Shown here piece after piece: positions 22,676-34,389 of a stretch of DNA of 64,000 nucleotides. How positions within the stretch are numbered: the first letter of the stretch is position 1; each line of letters starts with the position of its first letter. The translations under genes and the position numbers were made by a program. Source of the DNA: Trichosphaerium sp. ATCC 40318 (taxonomy: Eukaryota > Discosea > Flabellinia > Trichosidae). The notes under the pieces were generated by a model, which was not told the origin of the DNA, searched no databases, and saw only the letters and a list, made by a program, of their open reading frames with translations. Where the stretch lies: assembly GCA_038496445.1 (NCBI GenBank), contig JALMLS010000455.1, positions 372,001-436,000 of the forward strand. The letters are read 5' to 3'.

Positions 22676-23460
22676 TCTACGGCCTTAAAACCGGGTATGT
22701 ATCATGCTACAATGCTTTATTACACAAACCAGTCAACCTTTATCAACAAAAACTAACACGGTGAAACCCTTTCACATCACAGTTTCCTATAATTCCAATT
22801 GAGAGACAACAAAACTACCAATTACAGCGACTTTGCAACAGGCAAAAACCAACTCAGTTGACCCCTAAGCGATTCTTCTATAAATCGTGTCATTCCAACT
22901 ATGTTGCAATACTGCAACTAGTTAGATGAGTTGTTGTAAATCATTAATAGCTGACAAACAAAAAATAGGTTACAGTCTCTGAGAGACTTCATATCAACTA
23001 GGTAGCTCTTTATTTTGTATTGTTATTGTTTCTTACAGCAAGACAAACAACTGTATGATGCCCAAAGTTATAGATTGGTACCTAATTCTAGCTCTGTTGT
23101 GAACTTTGTACTTGGCTTGCGCCTCGAAACTTTGTGATTCTTAATTTAGTCTGATAGGTGGTACACTCCAGTATCGATTGTTACCACTTTACTGCGCGTT
23201 GTGGGTCTGTTGAAACATTGACTTGAAGACATAATGGTCTGTTAAACATTTGATAGCGAGCGAAACTTCGAGAGTTAATTGCAATCAGTGAAGACTGCAT
23301 AAAGTATTTAGCACTTGCAAAGATCGAGCGATGCTGTTGAGTCTTAAACAGGCATGAAGGCTGTTGAGAGAAGATTTGTTGTCTCAGTGTTAAGCAAACT
23401 CTAAACGTTGAGTTTAAGCTTTGTTACCTTTTAACTTCGTACACCACTCGCAAGCAAACC
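22676..23460. other. Gene-free stretch with presumed promoters
   Basis: About 785 nt upstream of both the minus-strand nuclease gene and the plus-strand genes that follow. No ORF, tRNA or strong repeat recognised. Confidence 0.5.
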
Positions 23461-23712
23461 ATGGATGCGTTAAAGCCTTATTTAGTGCATTTCGAGCCAG
23501 TCGTTGCGTTTATTACAACCAACGCTACAATAGTGTCTAGAATAAGCGCGGTAGGCGCCACTATTGTATATTGCAGCGTTTCTATGTACTTATCAGCTCG
23601 AAAATTACGGAAGGCTCTTACAGACAAGGAAAAGTTCGCCAAGAGCATCAATATAGCGAAATACACTGGTACGCGTAATTACAGAGCGAAAACTTCAAAA
23701 AAAGCAAGTTGA
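23461..23712 (+). CDS. Small single-exon protein with a possible membrane segment
   Basis: ATG to TGA, 83 codons, no intron needed. Residues about 15-42 (FITTNATIVSRISAVGATIV, then YCSVSMYL) could form a membrane helix, and the tail is strongly basic (ARKLRKALTDKEK, RAKTSKKAS). It ends 54 nt before the PTPMT1-like gene on the same strand. No family recognised. The codon composition looks coding, and the opposite frame is only a shadow. Confidence 0.5.
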   Translation: MDALKPYLVHFEPVVAFITTNATIVSRISAVGATIVYCSVSMYLSARKLRKALTDKEKFAKSINIAKYTGTRNYRAKTSKKAS

Positions 23713-23766
23713 ACTTCACGTTCTAATAAACAGTTAGTTCCTACTCATAGTGCCGTTCTTGGTAAG

Positions 23767-24587
23767 ATGCCATGGATATTCAAAGCTTTTATTGGTTATA
23801 TTACTTTCAGGCCAACCCTGTGGCGCAGTATCCAAAAAAACAACTTTTTTGTTTGTTATTACAACTTCTGTTGTTGGAATGATTGTTCTCTTTAACGTCT
23901 CTTATATCTTCTTGTTCACTACATGGTTGGAGAAAAAGCAGAGTGGTGAGTATAATAAAGTTCTATTTGTTCAACATTGACGCACGTGACAGGTGGAACG
24001 AAATGGATGACAAAGTCATTCTTGGTGCTTTGCCATTTTCGAGAAATGTGAAGCAACTTCACGATCAAGGTACCTCCAACGAAGTAGCTTTGCCACACTA
24101 ATATTTTAATACAAAGGTGTTGTTGGTGTAATTAACACATGTGGCGAATATGGCGGTCCTGTGGATGAATACAAGAAGCTTGGCATAACTCAAATTATGC
24201 TTCCAACGCCTGACTTTACATCACCAACACTTGAACAGATTGATAAGGGCATAGCATTTATTAGAAGACATGCAGTAGATGGCAAGAAAGTTTATGGTAG
24301 GAAGGAATTGAACCTTGTCTTTTGCTGCACACCACAAACGTGGCAGAACCAGCAAAAGAAAAGTAATAATGAGCTATAAATAGTAACGTTGTTTTTTTTT
24401 AGTGCACTGTAAAGCAGGTAAAGGTAGAAGTGCGACAGTTGTTATATGTTACCTAATGGCTCAGTACAATATGACTCCACAAGAAGCACAGATGCATATG
24501 ATTAGAAGAAGACCACAAGTTTGTAAGTATCTTTGGGATAGAAAAGAAGTTGTATCTTATCAAAAAAAGATAACAAATTACTCTTAA
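23767..24587 (+). CDS. PTPMT1-like dual-specificity phosphatase
   Basis: Cysteine-dependent phosphatase. Family members dephosphorylate phosphatidylglycerophosphate in mitochondria during cardiolipin synthesis. The start MPWIFKAFIGYITFRPTLW is basic-hydrophobic, compatible with an organelle or membrane signal. Family motifs follow: DDKVILGALPFSR (about 24005-24045), VVGVINTCGEYGGPV, and the catalytic loop VHCKAGKGRSATVV (about 24402-24440), which fits the HCxxGxxRS signature with K and G as in PTPMT1. RRRPQV leads to the end. Introns at about 23945-23975, 24069-24117 and 24285-24402. The final frame runs to TAA without a further intron. Confidence 0.85.
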
Positions 24588-24979
24588 TAGCTGAAATAAA
24601 ACATAGTTTCTACCCATTTAACACATGTACATTTACTTCACAAGCATATCAGTTGCTATAGTATAATGATACAAGAGCAGCAATAGCGTACAAAGTCGTC
24701 CCTACTTTAACTCAGGTCTGATACTTTTTATTTTGTTCTTAGCTAAAGGACTTGCTCTATTTTTTTTAATTCGGTAGTGCAAGTCGTACCAAGCAGTAAC
24801 CAAAAACCCAGTAATTGTAAGGAACGCGAAAGCGTCCATTATCTACTAATTGATAGAACAATATTCATAGCTTCGCAGTTTGGGGTCCACAAGACGAGGT
24901 AACAGTCAACCTTGGTCCATAAGAATTCGCTAGTTTGTTTTTTTTATTTGTAGCAAGAGTATTTCTACATACTGGGCTA
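24588..24979. other. Spacer before the SNARE-like gene; upstream exon possible
   Basis: No complete gene. The frame of the following gene stays open upstream of its first ATG (ARVFLHTGL from an acceptor at about 24953), so a short 5' exon of that gene may lie here. Confidence 0.4.
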
Positions 24980-25683
24980 ATGGAGATTGTTTATGAAGCA
25001 GATACGAGAGATTATGATAAAGCTCTTGAAGCGTTAGATGAGATGAAGGAAATATCCGCTTTAATGAATCAACACCTTACTACACAGAACGCAAGCCTTG
25101 AGATAGTACAAACAAATATTGAACACGCTTTTGATCAAATAGACGTTGGTCTTGAGACTCTAGTGGAAGCAAGGCATTTAGATGCTCGTAGTAATGTTGC
25201 TACAGGTACTTTGATTGGTACTGGCGTTGGTAAGTAAAATACAAAACCAATAAACTTCATTCTAATTTGGACTTAAAAAGGCGCTGTTGCTGGAGGTGAG
25301 ACTTGAGAAGGCGTAAAACCGCTTGTATTTATGAGAATGATTATTTAGGTATCGGTGGAACTGTAGCAGCACCCGGTTTAGGCACTGCGATAGGTATTGG
25401 CGTTGGAGTAGCTGCAGGAGCAGCAGTTGGGGTACTTTAGCTTTTTTTAGTTTTTTTTAAAATTGATCACGTGTTTATTTTATTTGTAATCAGGCGGGAG
25501 TTGGTGTTGTAACGAAGGTATGTGAGGTTTATTCCATAACAACGAAAAGTTAAAATGTCACAGGCAGCTAAGAACCACAGAACTGATAAAATCCAAAAAA
25601 AGTATCATAAAAAGAGAGATCAATATAATACTGCTTCGCCTGTTGGTAGATCGCTTGGACAAAAGAAAAGGCCACGTAAATAA
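24980..25683 (+). CDS. SNARE-motif protein with glycine-rich hydrophobic tail
   Basis: The ATG at 24980 opens MEIVYEADTRDYDKALEALD. A SNARE-like coiled coil follows (LTTQNASLEIVQTNIEHAF and DQIDVGLETLVEARHL), with glutamine at the expected zero layer. It then runs through small exons into a glycine/alanine/valine-rich stretch (GTAIGIGVGVAAGAAVGAG) and a basic tail ending KKRPRK. One exon is only 15 nt (25281-25295). The glycine-rich part could be a membrane hairpin instead of a normal SNARE anchor. The frame can be spliced directly into the next GRAM-SNARE frame, so this may be the 5' half of one larger gene. Confidence 0.6.
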
Positions 25684-25733
25684 TTGAAATAATAATCTTA
25701 GCTTGTCACGTGAGGTTTTGACATTGCATCTAG

Positions 25734-27998
25734 AAAGCTACAGCGGAGTACCACCTCAGAGTAATAGAACGCCGATAATTTCCAAGGATGCGGTATGCCA
25801 TACTTTCATGTTTGTATCATTGTGTTTTTATGTCATTATGTCATGCGCTTATTGTCTTTCTAGAGGGTAAAACAACTCAGTGTTAAAAGAGACGAGAAAT
25901 ATGAGTATTTTTGGGGCATGTTTCCTGTACTAAGAAACAAAGAAAAGGTGGTAAAGAGTACGTTATCTTTTTCTTTCAAACTATTTTCAAAGAAAAGCTG
26001 CTAAAACAGTTACCTCTTTCGTTGTGTAGTGACACTTATTTAAAATACCTAGATTATATATGCTCTATGGGGTCATCTGTTGGTGGCAAGCTCTTCGTAA
26101 CACCGAATTACTTGTGCTACACAAGAAGAGAACTTGTTATCCCGTTCTCAAAAATAAGTAATATCACAATGAAAAAACTTGGTCCTTGTTACAACCGTAT
26201 ATTGGTTAAAACATCTGTTCCTTTTGGTACGTAATAGCGGTTCTATTATTTTATAATTTCACGTGATATTTTATCCAACTCACGTGTTCTGAAGGTACTG
26301 AAAACAGAAAGTTAATAAAGTTTTGGGGTTTTGCTTTTCATGCATTGGAGGCATATTACTTAATTAGATATTTATGGTTAAACGCTCCAGTAAATATTGT
26401 TGATCCTGAAAAAGCAAGAAAGGCTCTTGTGGAGAAGCACAAAGCTCAGTTAGCCGTTACAAATGAATATGATATTCCGCAAAATCAAAAACAAACAGAC
26501 ACATTTGATGATGTTCCTGAAGGCTTTTTTGATAAAGCAACGACTATTATTGCAGAAATAGAAGATATAGGAGCAGCAAACCTTGAACTGATAGCAGAAG
26601 CGGACGGTACAACCAAAAAAGAAGCTTAAATCAAAACCCTTTTTTCTCTTTTTCAACTCGTTCATTCTTCGTTGTTTGCTGCTCCTTACTCGTTTATATA
26701 GAAACGATTTCAGCATCTAAGAAAAGGGAAGCTCTCCTTTCTTCCGGTCTAGGAGCAAGTGATAAGCTTCTAGGCAAATATTTTGGTAACCTTTGGAAAA
26801 AAAAGCGAAAAGGAACAAAAACACGTGAATGGGATAAAGAGATAACTCTTGACATCGAAATTCTGAGAAAAAATCAAAGAGATGCATGTACGCCATAGTC
26901 ATAAATAACTCGTTATTTGACCTACTACTATCATAATAATAACTTGGTATTGCAGTCAAGGAATGCTTGTTAGTGCTTGGAGAACAAAAGTTTTGGTGTA
27001 TTGATCCAATAACTTTTGATCTCTTAGACAAGAAGCATTGTGAATTTGCTTATTGCAATATTGAATCTATAATAGCAAAAGTAAGACCTCTTCATATTGA
27101 TGTAACGTACGCTTCTCGAAAACCAATTTTTGAATGGTTTTTTGAAGACTTCTTGGTGTTTGTTTACTGATTATTTGTAGATTTACGTCATTCTGTGGAG
27201 AAAAGACTCTAAGTTTCATGTCAGCCTATAGTCAAATTGTTATAAATGCATTAGTGATTCACTCTGAATTATGGCAACATGCACCAAAAGTTATTTTCGA
27301 ACCAGGAATCAAACCATTTGCTTACGGTACTCACAAAGTTTTAACATTTTTTTTTCAACAGAAGAAAAAAAATATAAATCTACAAATAAGACGAAAGCTG
27401 GCTTGACTGACCATCTTTTTAGGTTATGCTTCAATATCAAATAAAATATCTAATTCACGTGACCCATCAAGCGATGGTATCATAATAGGTGACGATGATG
27501 ATTCAATACCACAAATACAAACAGAAAAAAAAAAAGAAGTCAAAGACGGATTCGACCTTATTGAAAACGGACTAGTACGCATACTTTATTTTCCTCAACT
27601 AAATCAAACATACTGCTACCTGTGTGATAAACATACTTGTTATCAAAACTATGCAGTCTAGTCGAATAGCTTTATGCTAGACGCACTTAAAACTACTCTA
27701 AAAAAGCGGTGGAATTTCCATGTGTTTTTTCACGTGCCACAACAAAAAAACATAGAAGCGTATTTGATACATATATAACTGTGTTTAATCTTACATATGT
27801 TTTTAGGATAGAATTCAAGGTATCGCTCATAAGGTTAGTGGAAAATATAAGTATGGAAGTTTGTTGTTTATTTTTTAATAATAGGAGGGAAGAGCTCTTG
27901 ATGACCAAACAAAACAGCTTCAAGAACTTTACGAAAATATAGATAATGATGTTGTAAAAATGAAGAAACTAACAAATAAGATGCAAAAAAAGATGTGA
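25734..27998 (+). CDS. GRAM domain protein with C-terminal SNARE motif
   Basis: A GRAM (lipid-binding PH-like) domain reads SSVGGKLFVTPNYLCYTRRE, then LVIPFSKISNITMKKLG and LIKFWGFAFHALEAYYLIRY (about 26070-26380). A second PH/GRAM-like segment follows (LLVLGEQKFWCID, about 26960-27100). The end is a SNARE motif, IQGIAHKEGRALDDQTKQLQ then LYENIDNDVVKMKKLTNKM (27810-27998), with Q in DDQTK at the zero layer. No membrane anchor. No ATG was found in frame before SYSGVPPQSN (about 25734), so the start is missing. Splicing from 25646 (GTAGAT donor) to 25731 would join it in frame to the preceding SNARE gene, giving a SNAP-25-like two-SNARE protein with GRAM in the linker. Confidence 0.65.
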
Positions 27999-28511
27999 AT
28001 ATTGTAGCTAATAAAAGTTTTTTTTGTGATGAGCTGTGTATGACTGATTGTTGCAAATCATCATACTCCAATATCTAGAGGAAGGATAAAACATAGCATC
28101 TACACCAGTTAGTTTATGCTAATTTCAATTTTTGATTTTATACCATTGGCAGCGTACTTTTCACAGTCACGTGTTTTAGAAAATTACCATTCTGTTAACA
28201 GTAATTTAAACACAAACAGCCATAGATCCTAATCAGTGAAGGCTATTTGGTCTAATCCTGTTACAATAATGCCTCAACAGTAGGCCCTCTAATTTAGGTT
28301 AAGCGCACTCAGAACGTGCCTTTAAATAACATGGCGCTTATTTATTTTCGTGGAACAGTAAACCCGCCGTCTCGCTTGATTACTAAGTTTAACCTCATTA
28401 CCTGTTACAGTAAAAAAAAGGCTACCTGTAACACAGTGTTTCAATAAACACTCACTTTGACCAATTACAGAAATTAGTTTTTGCGCGGAAACAAGGATAT
28501 AACCATAAGTG
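27999..28511. other. Gene-free stretch downstream of the GRAM-SNARE gene
   Basis: About 510 nt without a supported gene. It should hold the 3' flank of the SNARE gene and the promoter of the small coiled-coil gene. Confidence 0.5.
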
Positions 28512-28836
28512 ATGGGACATGGTACGTTGATTTGACCAACATACAGCTTTGGTTTAACGTAAACGTGATTAACTTCGCTCAGCTACAAATACGAACAAGC
28601 CAACACAGCAGAGATTGTATGAACAAGCTCCACTGAATGCTACAATTGTTGAACAGAAGGCTCAAATTGCTGAACTGGAAGCTCAAAATGCTGAAAAGGC
28701 CGCTCAAATTGCTAAACAAGACTCTAGAATTGCTGAAATGAAGGCTCAAATTGATAAACAGGCTGCTCAAATTGCTGAACTGGAAGCTCAAATTGCTAAA
28801 CTGGCCGCTGAAAATACTGAACAGCACGTAGTTTGA
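28512..28836 (+). CDS. Small alanine-rich coiled-coil protein
   Basis: Exon 1 (28512-28521) encodes only MGH and part of a codon. A 61-nt intron with GTACGT donor and CTCAG acceptor leads to exon 2 at 28583. The spliced 87-residue product begins MGHATNTNKPTQQRLYEQAP and continues as imperfect units of AQIAELEAQ / AQIAKQDS / AQIDKQA, a near-perfect heptad pattern predicting one long helix, ending EQHVV. DNA units are near-identical (gctcaaattgct recurs), so the array grew by duplication. No family assigned; possible scaffold or oligomerising peptide. Confidence 0.6.
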
Positions 28837-29443
28837 TGGGTGTTTATATAAGGTGTACCTTAATTGTTTATTCATTCCAGCTTATCCATAAATAAAATCC
28901 TCAAAGTACTGAAAGATTAGTTTTTGGTGTAGTGTTGTAGGCCTGGATAAGGCCAGTGAGTTGAAAGGCCAAGATCAGCAGTACATCTCGAATGACTTTG
29001 CCATCAATATATGCTCCTCAGGATCTTCTACAAGAACTGTGTTGTTACTAAATACCCACTTTGAAAACAGCTTCTTTGAATACTGTAGTTTTGTCAAATC
29101 CTTCCTAGTCCTGGTATAAAAAAAATCAATGTTCAAGTTGCGCTATCTGTGGGTATGTCTACGTGCTCTTCATGCAAGTTGTAAGATCAAGAGCTCTTCG
29201 ATCTGACTAAACTCGAAAACCAAAAGTCTCAAACAGCAAAAAGTTGTGCAAACTTGAATGATGCATAAAATACTGTGTTGCTAATTGTGCCTTCTCTGGC
29301 ACTTACAATTACATGTACAGTTGTACAAAAACGCCTGGAAAATATTTTCGAATCGTATTGCAGTATTTATTTGACAATAACGAAGTCGACTTTAACAGAC
29401 AATAAAATAGAAAGCCAGTAAAAACGAAAAAAAGTGTTGAGCT
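28837..29443. other. Gene-free stretch
   Basis: About 600 nt between convergent genes. No ORF or motif that I can support. Confidence 0.5.
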
Positions 29444-30770
29444 TTATTGAAATGACATTTCCAGTCCTGCACCGGTTTGTTCATATACAGTTGTGGAACC
29501 ATATTCTCCTTTCCTTCCAGTAACAGTGTTCACAAGGAACATGACGCCATCTTTAACATAGCCAGGTAAGTTTGTCCAAAAATAATAGTTTGGGAGCAAG
29601 TGGTGTTTGTCACTCCATGGTCGCTTCCTGCAAGTACAAGATTATAATTTACCATCAAAAATGTTTACTGAGAAACGCACACTTTGAATTTGTTCCACAT
29701 AACGCCAGCGACAATGTAAATGACAACAACTATGAACAATGAAATGAGGAGCATTGTGCCAATGCCAACACTGGATCTACCGCCGTTACCTGAACGTGGG
29801 CAAGCGTTTTTGGATCGCACAGTTATCTACTCTTATGTTAAGTTCAAAAAACCGAATCCCTGGTGTACAATAGCGTTGAAAAGGTCACTATTATCAACTT
29901 CTGAGTTCTCAAACCCTAGAATATTTGTCAGTAAAATAATATTACCACACTTTATACCTGAGAATTCTGGATCACAAATAAGTATCAAGGTAGTTCTAAT
30001 GCTACTATAAGGCTCTTTTTAAAAGGCGTAAGAATAATTGTAAAAAGGGTACAACAGAACAGACTTACCGACAAATTCTATCTCAACACCTGAGTCTCCA
30101 GCTGCGTTACTGTAGGATAAAAATGTGGTTCGGTCCGAGGTGTACATGCCGTCGCAATTTGTAAACTCTCTTATGTGCCATAGACCCTGCACCGCAGAAC
30201 ATACGCCACATTGTTCGTCTTCTTTTACAAAACTGTGAGTGTCACGCTATTTAATGGAGTTTTAGTACGTACCGACATGACCACAAGTTTGGCCGTGGTC
30301 ACCACAAACAAACCAGCGATAATGGAAACCGGCCTGTGGAAAACCTATTTTTTCTTGTACACCCAAGGCCTTGTAGATGTCATAAATAACAATTGATAAA
30401 CATGCTGTTTGCGTACAGTAAGGCCAGAGAGATCATAGATAGTGCCATCGACTATCAAGTAAGTAAAAGAGAAAACGGAAGTTTTGAAATCTGGAAGTGT
30501 GATGGAAGTCTTTTTTCTCTCCCACCGTCAAATTATAGGTATCCTTCTCTTTGGTATTTGTTGATGGCATGGAGAGAAAACGACTTCCATCCCCATTTCC
30601 CCATTTATCATAAATACTATCGTACCATCTAAGTTGCTACAATCAGGTGGAAATGCCAAAGAGACAGTAACACAGAGCGCAAGGAAAGTTGTTAACGTTG
30701 TTCTCGCTATACAAATACGTAAGATATTTCTTACCTCTCCACAACGTAATTATAACCACAACGTACCCAT
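29444..30770 (-). CDS. Cation-dependent mannose-6-phosphate-receptor-like protein 1
   Basis: Type I membrane sorting receptor candidate. The start is ATGG at 30770 followed by an intron, then RTTLTTFLALCVTVSLAF, a signal peptide. The lumenal MRH-like domain has DGTIYDLSGLT, YRWFVCGDHGQTCGHV, a cysteine pair in CGVCSAVQGLW, TTFLSYSNAAGDSGVEIEF, then IRTTLILICDPEFSG (matching R-x-T-x-I-x-x-x-CD). One membrane span (IGTMLLISLFIVVVIYIVAG, about 29690-29760) is followed by a cytoplasmic tail with LLPNYYFWTNLPGYVKDGVM, which lines up with the FW-containing tail of animal CD-MPR. The tail also has two tyrosine signals (GEYGSTTVYEQ). Ligand binding is inferred. Confidence 0.75.
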
Positions 30771-31608
30771 GAAGTGAAGTTAATGTTAGTTGAGCAATAA
30801 ATAAGTGTGATATGGCTTATGACCATGTCTAAAATAAAACGAATTGATCACGAAAAAACCCGGATACCTCCCGAAAAAAATCAATAAGTATTCTGAAAAT
30901 ATTCCTTGTTTTCAATGGTTACCCGCTTTTTAAACAAAAACAGTCTTGCTTGGTTGTAGCACTATTACTACGTAAATTGAGAGTTCAATACTAAGTGGAA
31001 AATCGCTTTTGAAGTGGTTGTAAAAGTTGTAAATAATTGCTTGCACTTCTCAGACTGTATGGAATGGAGGTCTTACTTTTCCGGTTATAAACCGGTTAAC
31101 CGTTTAGGTTTTGAAGGCCGGTTAACCTCTACTTCTTAGCGACTATGATTCAGTGAAATCTTGCTTAACAGCGCTGGACAAAGGCAAACATTGTAGCAAA
31201 AATCGACTCAATAAAAATAGTTTGTCACTATCACTTGTTTTTAAAGCGTATGAGAAGTCTGGATGTAAAAAAAGCATCTAATGGCTTCCAATACACCCAA
31301 CAACTTTCCTTTTCACCATATCCGGTTAAGGGTTTGGCAGTTTAGTTATCAATCTCAGGTAGGGTGGAGTGTCACATTGACAAAAAACTTTTTAACCTGA
31401 TTTTTTGTTCCAAATTAAAATGAACTTTTTGTTTATTCAAAGTTAGTGGCGACGGAAGAGTCTCGCTGTAATTATCCCGTGCCCTTAGCAGTATATTGCA
31501 AACACGTGGTTTTTTTTGTTATTTATAAAGCGTACAAAGTTTACAACAAGGCTTTTTTATGGTGGGTATAAGCAAAGTGCAGCAAGAAAAGGTAATGCTT
31601 TTCGTTTT
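30771..31608. other. Gene-free stretch with short CCGGTTAA repeats
   Basis: No gene recognised. At about 31078-31132 the words CCGGTTATAAACCGGTTAACC and GGCCGGTTAACC form a small cluster of related palindromes, with another CCGGTTAAGG at about 31321. Function unknown. Confidence 0.45.
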
Positions 31609-34092
31609 TTACTTTTCTTCCAATGAAGGGAATATCTTTTGTTTCACTGCGTAGTTCATACTCTCTTCGATAAGTTTTTTAGTTACCTACGTAATAATAA
31701 GCACCAGTGAACATAATTGAGTAAACAATAAACAAAAAGCTTAAAGAAGGGTTTTTGTGTACCTTTGGGAACTCATACTCAAAGCCAAGTTCAGTCTCGA
31801 TTTTTGATCCATCTATTCGTGTTTGATTATCATAGAGTAGCTCTGGAGGTAATACAGGGCTAAGTGGCGTCACTTCAATCTCATAGTGCTAAAAAAGAAT
31901 CAATTAAAAACGAACAAATGAAAAGAAAAAAAACAAGAAAAAAAGTCAAGTTTATGTCAACGTACACCTAGTAAAGAAACCCATGGATTCAAGTGTTTAT
32001 CGTTTACTATCCTTTGTGTTTCTTTGAAGCTTGCCTTTGCGAGAGAGCACTTAATCTTATTATAGTAGCCTGTTTGGATACCAAATATTTCTTCCAAGAT
32101 TTTATTGATTGTATTCTGGCTTGTATCTCCCTTATCTGCGACATTATAGATCTTACCAGGCTAAAAATAAACGTTAGTACACTTTTTACTGTATTTACCA
32201 AAATACACGTGATAACGACAGAAAAAAGTAAATAACAGATGAATTCGTCATTACACTGCACGCTATACGTGTACTTTGGTTTTACTTCACAAAGAAAATC
32301 ACGTGATTTTTGGGTTAAATAATCATGAATTCATTGGGAAATTGGCGTATCGCGTAAAAAGGGTTCTAACAGTAGAACAACGACTAGAATCGCTAATTTT
32401 CGAAACCTCTTACGAGAATTGGACATTTCCCAATGAATCGCAGAAATAAAAACAGCAGGTATTCTTTTAACCAAACAAAGCTGTAGCGTTGGAGTTTTTT
32501 TTTTCCTATTTGTTCTCTAACTGCGAAGCATTACCTCTGATTTTATGCAAGCTGTCCATATTGCTTTTGCTACATCTCGTACATGTACGGTATTGATACG
32601 TAAGTCACCATCCCATAAACACTTCATTTTTTTATCCAAAAATTTGTAAATCCTTCCAGCGATAATTCTAGGCACTAGAACACGTATTTTAGTCGGTCAC
32701 AGGTATGTTAATTATCTATCTTACTTAATCCTCTTGCGTCAGCAGGTCCATAACATATAGCTGGTCTTAAAACTACATAAGGTAGTCTAATTAAAATCAT
32801 TAGTGATCAGACGTTAGCAGATGTGTAAAAAAAAAAAGAGCTATAAACAGCTTGCTTGTTTTGTATCACTTACTTTGTTCCGACAACGTGTTGCTCGGTT
32901 TTATACTTGTACGTTGCTAATGGCGTCCATGGTTTTATTTTTGCGTCTTCGGTACAGGAGCTCTTTACGGAGTTATTAAATAGCGTCACGAAAGAATAAA
33001 AAAACAGTGCTTTCTTCAAAAAAAAAGAAAATTGAACGTTTTCTTTCGTGATCTTTTATTTTTAAAATAGTAGTCTTTGACATACACAGTGTCAATGTCA
33101 ATAGATTGGTAACAAACAAACATAAAAATTATAACAGCAAGTCTTTTTTTGTGTGCACTTTTAACCAAAACTTTCAAATTTAAACAAAAATCTTCTTTAA
33201 ACAGGCCACGCGGTAGATATAAATCACGTGATTGCTATGAAAATAGAAAAAAAGCTGATAGACAAAAAATAAATCGATAAAATAAATTTTTGTTTCGAAC
33301 AAAAAAAAAAATCACGTGATGAACAAAGTTGGCGTTTGTGTTTGAAGTGTCTTTGTTTAGTTTTATATTATAAAAAAGACACTAATTTTAGAGATAGTAG
33401 GATCTAGTTGTGGGTATTATTGGTACCTTACTAGGGGCATAAACCTGAGCTGTAGATACTTCTATGTACTTTTTAATCTCATATTTCTCTGCTTCTGCTG
33501 CGATTGTTTGTCCAAGCTTTAGCACTCTCTCCTGATACATCTAGGAGCGTGTTAGAATGAATATCAGACGAAGATCTGCCTTTTAGTAGACAAGAACAGA
33601 AAATAAACTCTCGGACTCATTGTATTGTCCACCGGTGGTTGTTTAGAAGTCACTTGTTGTAATTTTTGGTGTTATAGAGAACGTAGAGGTAAAAAAGGGT
33701 AAATTTCGTCCTAACACTCAACGTTTTCGATGTGTATACGGTTTGGAGCTTACCAGTTCATCTTCACCATAGCGTGTCTCTGCAGCCAAATTTACTATGT
33801 AATCAAACGGCCCTTCATCTCTCTTGAACGCTTTTTCGATGTGCGCTGTATAGGAGATTAGAGTTTAACTTTGTATGTTGTATACCGTACCGGCAGCCCC
33901 GCCCTGAACAAACTCCACGACAGGATTCTCGAACGCTTTTTTATGTTTCTTGCTAAAAAACGATGCGGAGGGTTTCCTAGGGTCTATGCCACGGATTTTA
34001 GAACACAGATCGTTGCTTGTCAGATACTCTACGAGATTACGACCAATAAACCCGGAGGCGCCGAATATCAGTATGCTAGGTTTCTCTGCCAT
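31609..34092 (-). CDS. NAD-dependent epimerase/dehydratase-like protein (SDR family)
   Basis: Extended short-chain dehydrogenase. The start MAEKPSILIFGASGFIGRNL contains the nucleotide-binding GxxGxxG at the very N-terminus. Then come YIVNLAAETRYGEDE, IEVSTAQVYAPSK (the Ser/Thr site) and the catalytic YKYKTEQ (YxxxK, about 32905-32925). LPYVVLRPAICYGPADARGL follows, then IYNVADKGDTSQ and IEESMNYAVKQKIFPSLEEK at the end. No leader or membrane span seen, so probably cytosolic. Sugar substrate unknown. Several long introns, one holding an inverted repeat (32329-32438). The 5' end faces the NATD1-like gene 300 bp away. Confidence 0.88.
32329..32438. repeat. 110-nt palindromic element in an epimerase intron
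   Basis: ATTCATTGGGAAAT (32329-32342) is the exact reverse complement of ATTTCCCAATGAAT (32425-32438). Inside, CGTAA and TTACG can pair, and GTTCTA/TAGAAC forms a tight hairpin with loop ACAG. It looks like a miniature inverted-repeat element or a structured intronic RNA. No clear target-site duplication was seen. Confidence 0.55.
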
Positions 34093-34389
34093 TTATAAAG
34101 TGACTAGTAGTGTCTATCTACAAAAAAAACAAAAGAACACGATGGTGTGTTGTACACCGGCGAAGAAAAAATCAAAAGACAATGAATCACATGTTGGGTG
34201 TTTGTGTGTTAGGCGCTCATTTTTTTTTTCTCTTTTTCTTGCTGTCCACTGTCTGTTTTCACTTCGTCCACAGGTTTTTTTTTTGAGTTTCGAGAAGAAA
34301 AAAGAAATGGGTTCCAGGGCGATCCGTAGTGCTTTTATTCAAAAACTGACAACAGTGAAACAAACTATAGTACTATTTTTATCCGTGTA

